The translations under genes were made by a program, and so were the position numbers. From Archangium sp. (GTDB lineage: Bacteria; Myxococcota; Myxococcia; Myxococcales; Myxococcaceae): DNA of 64,000 bases. The notes beneath the pieces were generated by a model. The model saw nothing but the letters and a program-made list of their open reading frames with translations, did no database searches and was not told the origin of the DNA. Numbering within the stretch: position 1 is the stretch's first letter; each line of letters starts with the position of its first letter. The stretch spans positions 97,901 to 161,900 of the forward strand of contig JAUYRZ010000036.1 of NCBI GenBank assembly GCA_030695565.1. The letters run 5' to 3'. Below, piece after piece: positions 7,501 through 15,521 of this stretch.

Positions 7501-8592
7501 GTGAAGGAAGCCAAAGCCTCAGGACTCGAAGGTGTCGTCGCCGCTCAGACCGCGCTGTCTCATGTCGATGGTGAACGGGGCGAGTTGATCATCGCCGGCG
7601 CCCAGGTGGAGAAGCTCGCGGGCAGCCAGCGTTTCGAGCAGGTCTGCGCGACGTTGTGGCGGGTGCCGGAGGTCGACCTCGGTCCCGCGCGGGTGTGGGC
7701 CGCGGGGAGGCTCTCGTCGTTGGGCCAGGCACTCGAGCATGCGAACGGGATGGACGCGCTTCGGGCGGCGGTCGCTCAGTTGCCTTCCGACATCGATGCG
7801 CTGAAGGTCACGGGCGCCGTCGCGGTGTTCGGTGCGGCCTGGGCGCGCAGGCGTCAGGGGCTGCAGGCCATCGCTCCGGATGCGCGGCTCACGCACGCCG
7901 CGGACACGCTGCGCATGGTGACGGGTGCCGCTGCGGAACAGCCGCTCGTCGATGCGCTCGACACCTATCTCGTCGCGGTGATCGATCACGGCATGAACGC
8001 GTCGACCTTCACCGCGCGGGTGATCGCGTCGACGCAGTCTGATCTGGTCTCGTCGGTGACCGGAGCGATTGGTGCGCTCAAGGGGCCGCTGCACGGTGGT
8101 GCGCCAGGCCCGGTGCTCGACATGCTCGATGCGGTCGAGGTGCCCGAGCAGGCGACTGCCTGGCTCGAGAAGGAGATCGCCGCGGGCCGCCGCATCATGG
8201 GCATGGGGCACCGCATCTACCGGGTGCGGGATCCCCGCGCGTCGGTGCTGGAGACCGCGGTCGAGCGGCTGGAGCGCGCGGGTGTCACCAGCCGGCGGCT
8301 GGCCCTGGCTCGGGCTGTCGAGCGGGCTGCGACTCAGGTGCTCGCCAAGCGCTACCCGGATCGCGGTCTGCAGGCGAACGTCGAGTTCTACACGGCGGTG
8401 TTGCTCGACACCGTTGGCTTGCCGCGGGAACTCTTCTCGCCGCTCTTCGCGATGGGCCGGATGGCAGGGTGGTGCGCGCATGTTGCCGAACAGCGCGCGA
8501 CGGGAAGGTTGATTCGCCCTGACTCCGAATACGTGGGCCCGATGCCTGCGTCGTCGGACCCTCTTCCCCCTTCGCAGGGCGAGGGGCACTAA
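7501..8592 (+). CDS. Citrate/2-methylcitrate synthase family protein
   Basis: 363 aa from GTG 7501, with AAAGGAG 6-7 bp upstream. Active-site elements are present: IDHGMNAST (His ~163), MGMGHRIYRVRDPR (His ~237 plus Arg) and NVEFY near residue 294, where Glu occupies the position that is usually Asp. It is a short single-domain member related to archaeal/Gram-positive and methylcitrate synthases and would condense oxaloacetate with acetyl- or propionyl-CoA; which substrate cannot be told. The last ~14 residues (SSDPLPPSQGEGH) are encoded by a family-1 palindrome and are probably dispensable. Divergent from the HTH-bearing paralogue. Confidence 0.85.
   Translation: MKEAKASGLEGVVAAQTALSHVDGERGELIIAGAQVEKLAGSQRFEQVCATLWRVPEVDLGPARVWAAGRLSSLGQALEHANGMDALRAAVAQLPSDIDALKVTGAVAVFGAAWARRRQGLQAIAPDARLTHAADTLRMVTGAAAEQPLVDALDTYLVAVIDHGMNASTFTARVIASTQSDLVSSVTGAIGALKGPLHGGAPGPVLDMLDAVEVPEQATAWLEKEIAAGRRIMGMGHRIYRVRDPRASVLETAVERLERAGVTSRRLALARAVERAATQVLAKRYPDRGLQANVEFYTAVLLDTVGLPRELFSPLFAMGRMAGWCAHVAEQRATGRLIRPDSEYVGPMPASSDPLPPSQGEGH
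8562..8589. repeat. Family-1 C-rich palindrome overlapping a CDS end
   Basis: CCCTCTTCCCCCTTCGCAGGGCGAGGGG is a family-1 palindrome variant. It supplies the final codons of the citrate synthase family gene and could also act as a weak terminator hairpin. Confidence 0.6.
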
Positions 8593-8594
8593 TT

Positions 8595-8749
8595 TAGTAC
8601 CTCGCCACAGTGATTTTGACCGATCGACCAACCGTTCGCCCAGAGAGCAGTCGAGGGGCCACTTGTTGCGCGCGACAGAAGTACTCCCTCGACTGCTCTC
8701 GGGAGGACCGGGTTCGGCAACCGTTCATCTTCACTGTGGCCAGGTACTA
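8595..8749. repeat. 155-bp palindromic element (family 2, MITE/REP-like)
   Basis: The ends TAGTACCTCGCCACAGTGA (8595-8613) and TCACTGTGGCCAGGTACTA (8731-8749) are 19-bp inverted repeats with one mismatch. Inside, GAGAGCAGTCGAGGG (8643-8657) pairs with CCCTCGACTGCTCTC (8685-8699), so nearly the whole element can fold as one long hairpin. The inner part (8631-8696) aligns without gaps to 29567-29632 at about 50 of 66 positions. It fills the gap between the citrate synthase gene and the GNAT gene. No coding potential; small non-autonomous element or structured RNA are both possible. Confidence 0.7.
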
Positions 8750-8762
8750 GGGTCAGGCCGCG

Positions 8763-9569
8763 ATGTTCATCCCTCCCGGTTGGTCAGCAGCAGAGGTCGA
8801 GCACGAGTTGATCGAGCCACCCACGCGCGCGTTCGTGCGCTTCCCTGCGCTCGAAGTGGTGAGCAGGCCTGACTGGGCGCAACTCACCTGCCAACTCTTT
8901 CCCGCGGGAGGCTTCAACGAGGTCTCGCGCGCGAAGCTCAGTGACGAGTCGGCCGATCGGCTCATCGATGAGACGCTGGCGCACTACGCCAATCGCGGCC
9001 TCACGTTCCGGTGGTCGGTGATGCCGGGGTCGACTCCGAGTGACCTGGCTGCGCGTCTCGCTGCGCGCGGCCTCGAGTCGACCGAGATCGCAGGCATGGC
9101 GTGCGCGACGGCGCTCGACCACCCACCCAGCCCCGGTGTGACCGTGCAGGAGATCGGCCTCGACCGACTCGACGACTACAGCCGAATCATGGCGCAAGGG
9201 TGGGGTGCTCCTCTCGGCGCGCTGAACGACTATCACCACGTCGCGCTCTCGGACCCGCAACGCGCGCAGCGGTTCTTCCTCGCAACTTGCGAAGGTGAAC
9301 CGGCAGCGGTGGCATCCGCGACGATCTTCCCTCGCTCCATCTACCTGCTCGGCGCCGTGGTGCTGCCGCGCTTTCGGCGTCGCGGCGTGTACGGCGCGCT
9401 CATCGCAGCTCGTCTTTCCCTGGCGCGGACCCTGGGCATCCCACTCGCGACGTCGCACGCGATCGCCAGCACTTCAGCGCCGCTGCTCGAGCGCGCCGGG
9501 TTCGACACGTGGTTCCGATTTCTCTCATTCTCACCGCCGCGTCACGCTGAGGACTCAGTGCACGGCTGA
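8763..9569 (+). CDS. GNAT-family N-acetyltransferase
   Basis: 268 aa. The C-terminal half carries the GNAT core: AVVLPRFRRRGVYGALIAAR at about residues 197-216 is motif A (the RRxGxY/A loop that binds CoA pyrophosphate), followed by a helix and LLERAGF, the usual last strand. The N-terminal half is a divergent GNAT-like repeat, so this is a two-domain member. It would transfer an acetyl group from acetyl-CoA to an unknown amine. The start ATG 8763 lies 14 bp after the 155-bp palindromic element, so transcription may begin in that element. It is followed by the GH43 gene 41 bp on. Confidence 0.85.
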   Translation: MFIPPGWSAAEVEHELIEPPTRAFVRFPALEVVSRPDWAQLTCQLFPAGGFNEVSRAKLSDESADRLIDETLAHYANRGLTFRWSVMPGSTPSDLAARLAARGLESTEIAGMACATALDHPPSPGVTVQEIGLDRLDDYSRIMAQGWGAPLGALNDYHHVALSDPQRAQRFFLATCEGEPAAVASATIFPRSIYLLGAVVLPRFRRRGVYGALIAARLSLARTLGIPLATSHAIASTSAPLLERAGFDTWFRFLSFSPPRHAEDSVHG

Positions 9570-9610
9570 GACGCTGCCCTTCTCGCTCAGACCCGCGTAG
9601 CTCAGCGCAG

Positions 9611-11266
9611 ATGAAGCGCGTTCTGCCGATCCTTCTGTTGCTCGCTTGTGGTGGTGGGCCCTTCGTGATCGACGAGCCCGATGCAGGGCACTCGTCCGAC
9701 GCGGGACTCAGCGGAGAAGACGCAGGTGTCGACGCGGGCACTGTGACGGAAGACGCGGGGACCCAGGTTGAAGATGCAGGCTTCGACGCGGGCATCACGC
9801 CGGTCGACGCAGGCATCACGCCGGTCGACGCAGGCACCACGCCGGTCGACGCAGGCACCACGCCCATCGACGCAGGCACCACGCCCATCGACGCGGGCAC
9901 CACGCCCATCGACGCAGGCACTCCCGCGCCCTGCATCACGCGCATCACCTACGGGGCGAGCTGGTTCCCGCCCGCCAACCACCCCAACGACTACGACGAC
10001 GTCACCGGCGTGGTCACCTGGGATGGCAGCTGCACGCAGGACAGCTCTGGCAACTCGAAAGCGACGCTCTCGAACGGTTGGCAGCCGATCTTCGGAGGCC
10101 GCAGCGGCTGCGTGATCGCGCTCGATCAACGCGGCGCCTGTCCGACGCCCGCGCCCGCGTGCAGCACGCGCATTTCCTACGGCGACACCTGGCTTGCCGC
10201 GCCCAACCACCCCAACAGCTACGACGACGTCGGAGGCCGGGTGACCTTCGACGGTCTGTGCCGCGCGAATGGCTCGGCGTCGGTGGCGCAGTTGTCGAAC
10301 GGTTGGGCTCCGAACTTCACGGGCAGCAACGCCTGCGAGATCGCGATGCGCTACACGCAATGCGGCGGGCTCTACACGAACCCCGTCGTCGCCACCGACT
10401 GCCCCGATCCGGGCGTGATGAAAGACGGCGACACCTATTACATGGCGTGCACTTCAGACGGCGCGGCCAACGCCTATCCACTGCGCAGGTCGACCGATCT
10501 GGTGAACTGGACGCGCATCGGCAACGTGATGCCGCAAGCGAACAAGCCCATTTGGGCAGGCGGCGACTTCTGGGCGCCTGAGCTCCACAAAGTCGGCTCG
10601 ACGTACATCGCGTACTTCAGCGCGCGTCACACCAACGGCGTCTTCGCCCTCGGCGCCGCCACCTCGTCCGTACCGCAAGGTCCCTACCAGGCGCGCAACA
10701 CGCCGCTCTTGCAGACCGGAAGCCCCGGAGTGATCGACGTGCACTTCTACGAAGCACCGAACGGAACCCGCTACCTGTTGTGGAAGCCCGACAGCAACGC
10801 CATCGGCCAGCAGACCTCGATTCGTATTCAGACCCTCGCGGCCGACGGGCTCTCCCTCACCGGCACGCAGACCACGCTGCTGGTCAACGACCGCGCCTGG
10901 GAAGGCAACGTCATCGAAGGCCCGTGGATGATCCACCAGGGCGGGTACTTCTATTTGTTCTACAGCGCCAACGGCTACGCGAGCACCGCCTACGCCGTTG
11001 GAGTGGCGCGCGCGACCTCACCCACCGGCCCCTTCACCAAACGCGCAACTCCGATTCTCGTCACGCGCGGTGCGTGGGCCGGCCCGGGGCATGGCTCGAT
11101 CGTGAAAGGCCCGAGTGGAGACTGGGTGCACGTCTACCATTCGTGGGAAGCCGGTAACGTCGGCCAGTCCCCCGGGCGCCAGGTGCTGGTCGACCGGATT
11201 ACCTTCGAGAGCGACTGGCCCGTGATGCACGCGGGCCCTTCCAGCGGCACGCAGCCCCTGCCTTGA
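9611..11266 (+). CDS. Secreted GH43-type glycoside hydrolase lipoprotein
   Basis: 551 aa. Signal MKRVLPILLLLAC gives a lipobox. Residues ~20-110 are a low-complexity spacer with six exact-register DAG[IT]TP[VI] repeats. Two homologous ~65-aa beta domains follow (both CxTRIxYGxxW...NHPNxYDDV...LSNGW), then a five-bladed GH43-like propeller from ~255: DCPDPGVMKDGDTYYM holds the putative catalytic Asp, WAGGDFWAPELH and VIEGPW the expected acid-side residues. It probably cleaves arabinan/xylan-type polysaccharide outside the cell. The overlap of its stop (11264-11266) with possible starts of the next gene suggests co-transcription. Confidence 0.85.
   Translation: MKRVLPILLLLACGGGPFVIDEPDAGHSSDAGLSGEDAGVDAGTVTEDAGTQVEDAGFDAGITPVDAGITPVDAGTTPVDAGTTPIDAGTTPIDAGTTPIDAGTPAPCITRITYGASWFPPANHPNDYDDVTGVVTWDGSCTQDSSGNSKATLSNGWQPIFGGRSGCVIALDQRGACPTPAPACSTRISYGDTWLAAPNHPNSYDDVGGRVTFDGLCRANGSASVAQLSNGWAPNFTGSNACEIAMRYTQCGGLYTNPVVATDCPDPGVMKDGDTYYMACTSDGAANAYPLRRSTDLVNWTRIGNVMPQANKPIWAGGDFWAPELHKVGSTYIAYFSARHTNGVFALGAATSSVPQGPYQARNTPLLQTGSPGVIDVHFYEAPNGTRYLLWKPDSNAIGQQTSIRIQTLAADGLSLTGTQTTLLVNDRAWEGNVIEGPWMIHQGGYFYLFYSANGYASTAYAVGVARATSPTGPFTKRATPILVTRGAWAGPGHGSIVKGPSGDWVHVYHSWEAGNVGQSPGRQVLVDRITFESDWPVMHAGPSSGTQPLP
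9785..9910 (+). repeat. Coding tandem repeat, six 21-bp units
   Basis: Six tandem 21-bp units of GACGCAGGCACCACGCCCATC type encode DAG[IT]TP[VI]. They form the flexible spacer of the GH43 lipoprotein. Units differ by a few substitutions and unit number could vary between strains. Confidence 0.85.
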
Positions 11267-11301
11267 CTACCCACGAAATGCGCTCCAGACGACCAACCCT
11301 G

Positions 11302-14124
11302 ATGCGTCTGCTCATTCTCGCCAGCCTCCTCTCGACTGCCGCCTTCGCTGCTCCTCCCGTGGTGAGCACCCCCGCGGCCGTCGATCCCCCGGTGATGAGC
11401 CCCTCGCGAAACGGCAACGGCCTGGCCTTCGCGCAGGGCGTCAGCGGGGGCGGCGTGAGCCTGGTGGTGTGGGTCGACACCCGCGCGCCCAGCGGAGGCC
11501 GCAGGGTGTGGGCCACGCGGCTCGACGCGCTGGGGCAGCCTCTCGACAAGCCCATGCTCGAGGTGGGTGACAGCTACGGCGTCTCCGACAGCCACCGGCC
11601 GCGAGTGGCCTTCGACGGCACGAACTTCGTGGTGGTGTGGATCGAACCCTCGCAACGAACGGTCTCCTACCGCCGCATCTCGCCTCAGGGCGCGCTGGTG
11701 GACGCCGCGCCCCGCACCGCCGTGACGTTGGCGACCGCGACCTTCAACGGCACGAACGTGGTGAGCAACGGCGCGGGCACCAGCCTCATCACCTGGGTGA
11801 AGACCACGGGCCCCGGCGCCGCGACGGTGGAAGCCAAACGCTTCGACGTCACGGGCGCGGCGCTCGACTCCAACGCGCTCTCGGTGAGCCCCACGCCTTC
11901 GGGCCTGCGCTCGGGCGTGGTGTTCGACGGCACCCAGTTCATGCTCACGTTCCTCACCGGCGCGAACAACGCCTACACCCTGAGCGCACGGCGCATCTCG
12001 CTCGCGGGCGCGTTGGGCACGCTGACGAACTTCTTCACGCTGGGTGCGAACTACGCGACCACCACCATGGCCTGCGCGACCGCGGGTTGCCTGCTCGCGT
12101 GGCCGAGCGGCACCCAGGTGCTCGGGGCGCGCTTCGCCAATGGCGCGTTGGTCGACACCAGCCCGCTGACCCTGTTCTCGCGCGCCTCGCGGCCGACGGC
12201 CCTCGCCAGCCTGGCCTTCGATGGCACGCGCTACTGGCTCACCGCCGACGCCACTGGTCCCTCGTCGTTCGACGACACCGGCGTGGCAGTTCGGCTGGAC
12301 ACCAGCGCCACGCCGCTGGGCACCACTGACTTCCCCGACGCGTGGGACCCTTCGGGCTTCGTCGGGCCCACCGGCACCTTCTTTGCGCTGAGGGGTGGCC
12401 GACTTCTGGTGACCCGCGTCGACAGCGCGGGCACGTTGCTCGACACGCCGGAAATTCAGATCGACTACGCCGCGAACGATCAGCGCGAGGGGCGCCTCGC
12501 CGTCGCGGGGGGCGTGGTGCTGGCCGCATGGCGCGATTCACGTGAGCCCACCGACGTGGTGATGGCGCGCCGGTTCGATCTCTCCGGCATGCCGCTCGAC
12601 CCGCAGTCGCTGCGCCTGGGCGCCTTCGCGAACCCGTTCTCGAGCGGCATGGTCGACGTGGTCTTCGATGGTCAGAGCTTCGTGGTGGGTTGGAGAGATG
12701 GCGCGCGCGTTCATCTTTCACGGGTGTCGCCGACGGGTGTGGTGCTCGATCCGCCCGGGGGCGTGGTCGTCTCGCCCGCCAATGCGGACCACATCCGCAT
12801 GGTCTCGGATGGACAGGTCACGTTCGTCGTATGGCAGGGTCGGCCCTCCGCTTCGATCGACGTGCTTGGGGTCAGGTTCTCTCGCGCCGGCGTGCTGCTC
12901 GATGCGCCTCCGTTCGTGTTGGCCTCAGCCGCAGGCGACGAGACTGCTCCGTCGTTGTGTTTCGACGGGACGAACGTGTGGGCGGGCTGGGTCGCGTCGC
13001 AGTTTCGGGCGACGCGTCTCTCTTCGACCGGATCAGTGCTCGACCCGGCTGGGATTCCCCTCACGGGGCCTGGGCAGAACGCAGAGCTGGTCTCAGGTAC
13101 GCCTTGTGTGACCGCGTGGAACGACGGCGTCTCGATTCCCCGAGCTTCGCGCTTCACCGCTGACGGTGGCCTCGATGGTGCCAGTGCGCTCTCGCCGCTG
13201 CGCGCAGCCAACACGCCGTCGATGACGTGGAACGGCGCGCTCTACGTGGCGGCCGTGACCCAGAGCACCTCGCAGAGCTTTTCGCTGGGGCGTTGGCTCA
13301 ATGGGCAGCTGGTCGACTCAACGAATACCGTCACCATCGCGACTCCGGGAGGCAATCCGTCGCTCGACACGGCTTCCAACGGCGCGGGCACCAGCTTCGT
13401 CATTCATCAGACGTGGGACTCGCGGCCGGCTGCCTCGGCGCACCGGGTCTTCCTCACGTCGGTGCTCGATCTGCTCGATGGTCAGCCGTGCTCTGCGGCG
13501 AACGTTTGTCACTCAGGGTCGTGCGTCGACGGCGTGTGCTGCAACACCGCGTGCGCAGGCGGAGCGAATGATTGCCAGGCGTGCAGCATCTCGGCGGGCG
13601 CGGCGGTCGATGGCGCCTGTGGGCCGACGACGGGCAACGGCTGCTCCGATCAGAGCGCGTGTACTCAAACCGACGCGTGTCTGGCCGGAGCGTGCCAGGG
13701 CATGAACCCGGTCAGCTGCCCTGCACCCGGTGAGTGCGAGCTGACGAACCTCTGTGTGGCGGCGACTGGCGCGTGCCAGGTGCAGCGCCGCGCTGACGGC
13801 TCTGCGTGCAGCGCGGGCGAGTGTCGCGGTGGGGCGTGCGTGGCGATTGCTGACGCGGGCAGTGGTGGGGGCGCGGGTGGTGGAGGCGGCACTGCGACGG
13901 GTGGCGGCTCTGCGACGGGTGGCGGCTCTGCGACGGGTGGCGGCTCTCCGACGGGTGGCGGCTCTCCGACTGGCGGTGGGAGTGGGACGGGCGGTGGCGC
14001 TGCGACAGGTGGTGGCGAGGCCGTCGGTGGCGGCGGCGGTGGAACTCCGACGGGCTGCGGCTGCACCAGTGGGTTTGAGGTCTTCGCGCTGCTCGCGCTG
14101 GCGCTCCTTCGCAAGCAGCGCTGA
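11302..14124 (+). CDS. Secreted beta-propeller-like protein with Cys-rich region and MYXO-CTERM anchor
   Basis: About 940 aa. A signal peptide (MRLLILASLLSTAAFA) is followed by at least ten ~60-residue repeats centred on VxFDGTxFVVxW, likely blades of one or two propellers. About residues 720-840 are Cys-rich (GQPCSAANVCHSGSCVDGVCC style), then a Gly-Thr-Ser repeat linker, and the tail PTGCGCTSGFEVFALLALALLRKQR: Cys motif, hydrophobic helix and basic end, which is the MYXO-CTERM sorting signal. It is probably surface-attached after myxosortase processing. ATG 11278 and TTG 11263 are alternative starts; none has a clear ribosome site. Confidence 0.85.
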   Translation: MRLLILASLLSTAAFAAPPVVSTPAAVDPPVMSPSRNGNGLAFAQGVSGGGVSLVVWVDTRAPSGGRRVWATRLDALGQPLDKPMLEVGDSYGVSDSHRPRVAFDGTNFVVVWIEPSQRTVSYRRISPQGALVDAAPRTAVTLATATFNGTNVVSNGAGTSLITWVKTTGPGAATVEAKRFDVTGAALDSNALSVSPTPSGLRSGVVFDGTQFMLTFLTGANNAYTLSARRISLAGALGTLTNFFTLGANYATTTMACATAGCLLAWPSGTQVLGARFANGALVDTSPLTLFSRASRPTALASLAFDGTRYWLTADATGPSSFDDTGVAVRLDTSATPLGTTDFPDAWDPSGFVGPTGTFFALRGGRLLVTRVDSAGTLLDTPEIQIDYAANDQREGRLAVAGGVVLAAWRDSREPTDVVMARRFDLSGMPLDPQSLRLGAFANPFSSGMVDVVFDGQSFVVGWRDGARVHLSRVSPTGVVLDPPGGVVVSPANADHIRMVSDGQVTFVVWQGRPSASIDVLGVRFSRAGVLLDAPPFVLASAAGDETAPSLCFDGTNVWAGWVASQFRATRLSSTGSVLDPAGIPLTGPGQNAELVSGTPCVTAWNDGVSIPRASRFTADGGLDGASALSPLRAANTPSMTWNGALYVAAVTQSTSQSFSLGRWLNGQLVDSTNTVTIATPGGNPSLDTASNGAGTSFVIHQTWDSRPAASAHRVFLTSVLDLLDGQPCSAANVCHSGSCVDGVCCNTACAGGANDCQACSISAGAAVDGACGPTTGNGCSDQSACTQTDACLAGACQGMNPVSCPAPGECELTNLCVAATGACQVQRRADGSACSAGECRGGACVAIADAGSGGGAGGGGGTATGGGSATGGGSATGGGSPTGGGSPTGGGSGTGGGAATGGGEAVGGGGGGTPTGCGCTSGFEVFALLALALLRKQR

Positions 14125-14149
14125 TCCCACGGGCGACGGCGCGTGTTCG

Positions 14150-14206
14150 CCCTCTCCCCGACCCTCTCCCCCTCGGGGAGAGGGAGAGCGTGGGAGAGCG
14201 TGAGGG
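14150..14206. terminator. Family-1 palindrome between convergent genes, likely terminator
   Basis: CTCTCCCC-CTC-GGGGAGAG (about 14164-14182) forms a strong hairpin within a longer family-1 element that ends in GGGAGAGCGTGAGGG. It lies between two convergent genes, where a bidirectional transcription stop would be expected. There is no T-run, so intrinsic termination is not certain. Confidence 0.5.
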
Positions 14207-14236
14207 ATGGAAAGCGAGAGCGAGTGTGTGTGTGGC

Positions 14237-15520
14237 CTAGCTCTGCCGATCGGGATCGATGCCGTCGGCGCGCAGTCGGTCTGCAGGCGCGACGTCAGCC
14301 ACGGTTCCCTTCGGGTGCTCGTACCAGCCGCTGCCGTCTTCTTGATCCGGCTTCGCGCGCACCTTGAGCACCGTGAACATGCCGCCCATGTCGATCGACG
14401 CGAACGGGCCTTTGCCGCCCACCATGGGAATCGAGTTGGTGGGCATCTTCATGTTCATCGCAGACATCGCGCCCATGCCGTCCTGGCCCATGGTCATGTA
14501 GCAGGGCACCAGCGCTTGAACGCGGCGATCGATCCGGCGCGCGTCGGCGCCCACCATCACCGGAAAGCCGTGGCCCATCTGGTTCATCACGTGATGCGTC
14601 ATGTGGCAGTGCATCGCCCAGTCGCCGGCTTCACGCGGCACGAACTCGAACACGCGCACCGAGCCCACGGGCACGAGGAAAGTCGTCTCGGGGTGACGTG
14701 CTGACGACGGCACCTCACCGCCATCCGTCCAGGTCAGCTCGGCGCTCAGGCCGTGCAGATGAATGGGGTGGTGATCCATCGGGGAGAGATTGCCGATGCG
14801 CACCCGCACCCGTTCTCCCACGCCCATCACCAACGGCGCCGTCGCAGGGAAGGCCTTCGAGTTGAAGGTGAGCACGTTGAAGTCGGCCATCGCGTTCGGG
14901 TCGGGCCGCGCGGCTCCCGGGTGAATGAGCCACTCGTGGGCCATCAACACGAAGTCGCGATCGACGCGCGGGCCCCGTGGTGACTTCGGGTGCACGACGA
15001 TCATCCCGTTCATGCCCAGGGCCATCTGGGTCATCTCGTCGAAGTGCGGGTGGTACATGAACGTGCCCGCGTCTTTGAAGGTGAACTCGTAGAGGAACGT
15101 CTCGCCCGGCTCGATCGGCTTCTGGGTGAGCCCCGACACGCCGTCCATTCCGTTCGGGAGGATGACGCCGTGCCAGTGCACGGTGGTCGCTTCGGGGAGC
15201 CGGTTGGTGACGTAGAGCCGAACCCGATCACCCTGCGTCACTTCGATGGTCGGGCCAGGCGTGGAGTTGTTGTAGCCCCACGCCTTGATGTTCAACCCCG
15301 GCGCGAGCTCGTGATCGAACTCATGCGCCACCAGGTGACCGACCTTCACGCCGTTGATCAACTTGAGCGGCAGCGTCGAACCATTCGGAGTCACCACGCC
15401 CTTCTGTCCACCCGGCGCCACCACCACGGAGGGCGCTGCCACCGCCCTGGCCAGCACGTCCTTCGCGGCGAGCGCTCCACCGGCCATCACACCCAGCTGC
15501 ATCAGTTCGCGGCGGTTCAT
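14237..15520 (-). CDS. Multicopper oxidase (Tat-exported, compact form)
   Basis: 427 aa. Start MNRRELMQLGVMAGGALA with GGGAGG 8 bp upstream; the RRE plus hydrophobic stretch fits a Tat signal. All copper motifs are present: HWHG (~113), HPH (~157), HPIHLHG (~248) and HCHMTHHVMNQM (~303), giving T1, T2 and T3 ligands with an axial Met. The spacing between the second and third motif (about 90 residues) leaves little room for a middle domain, so this looks shorter than CueO-type three-domain enzymes. It would oxidise Cu(I) or phenolics in the periplasm. It sits 1 bp after the TolC-type gene and below a CorE-type sigma factor, so copper defence is the likely role. Confidence 0.9.
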   Translation of the reverse strand: MNRRELMQLGVMAGGALAAKDVLARAVAAPSVVVAPGGQKGVVTPNGSTLPLKLINGVKVGHLVAHEFDHELAPGLNIKAWGYNNSTPGPTIEVTQGDRVRLYVTNRLPEATTVHWHGVILPNGMDGVSGLTQKPIEPGETFLYEFTFKDAGTFMYHPHFDEMTQMALGMNGMIVVHPKSPRGPRVDRDFVLMAHEWLIHPGAARPDPNAMADFNVLTFNSKAFPATAPLVMGVGERVRVRIGNLSPMDHHPIHLHGLSAELTWTDGGEVPSSARHPETTFLVPVGSVRVFEFVPREAGDWAMHCHMTHHVMNQMGHGFPVMVGADARRIDRRVQALVPCYMTMGQDGMGAMSAMNMKMPTNSIPMVGGKGPFASIDMGGMFTVLKVRAKPDQEDGSGWYEHPKGTVADVAPADRLRADGIDPDRQS

Positions 15521-15521
15521 C

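Noticed and set aside
9785..9910. Tandem 21-bp repeats considered as a CRISPR array
   Set aside because: No spacers; the repeats are contiguous, in frame and encode DAG[IT]TP[VI].
13895..13990. GGTGGCGGCTCT-type tandem repeat considered as a separate element
   Set aside because: It is the Gly/Ser/Thr linker before the MYXO-CTERM tail, in frame.
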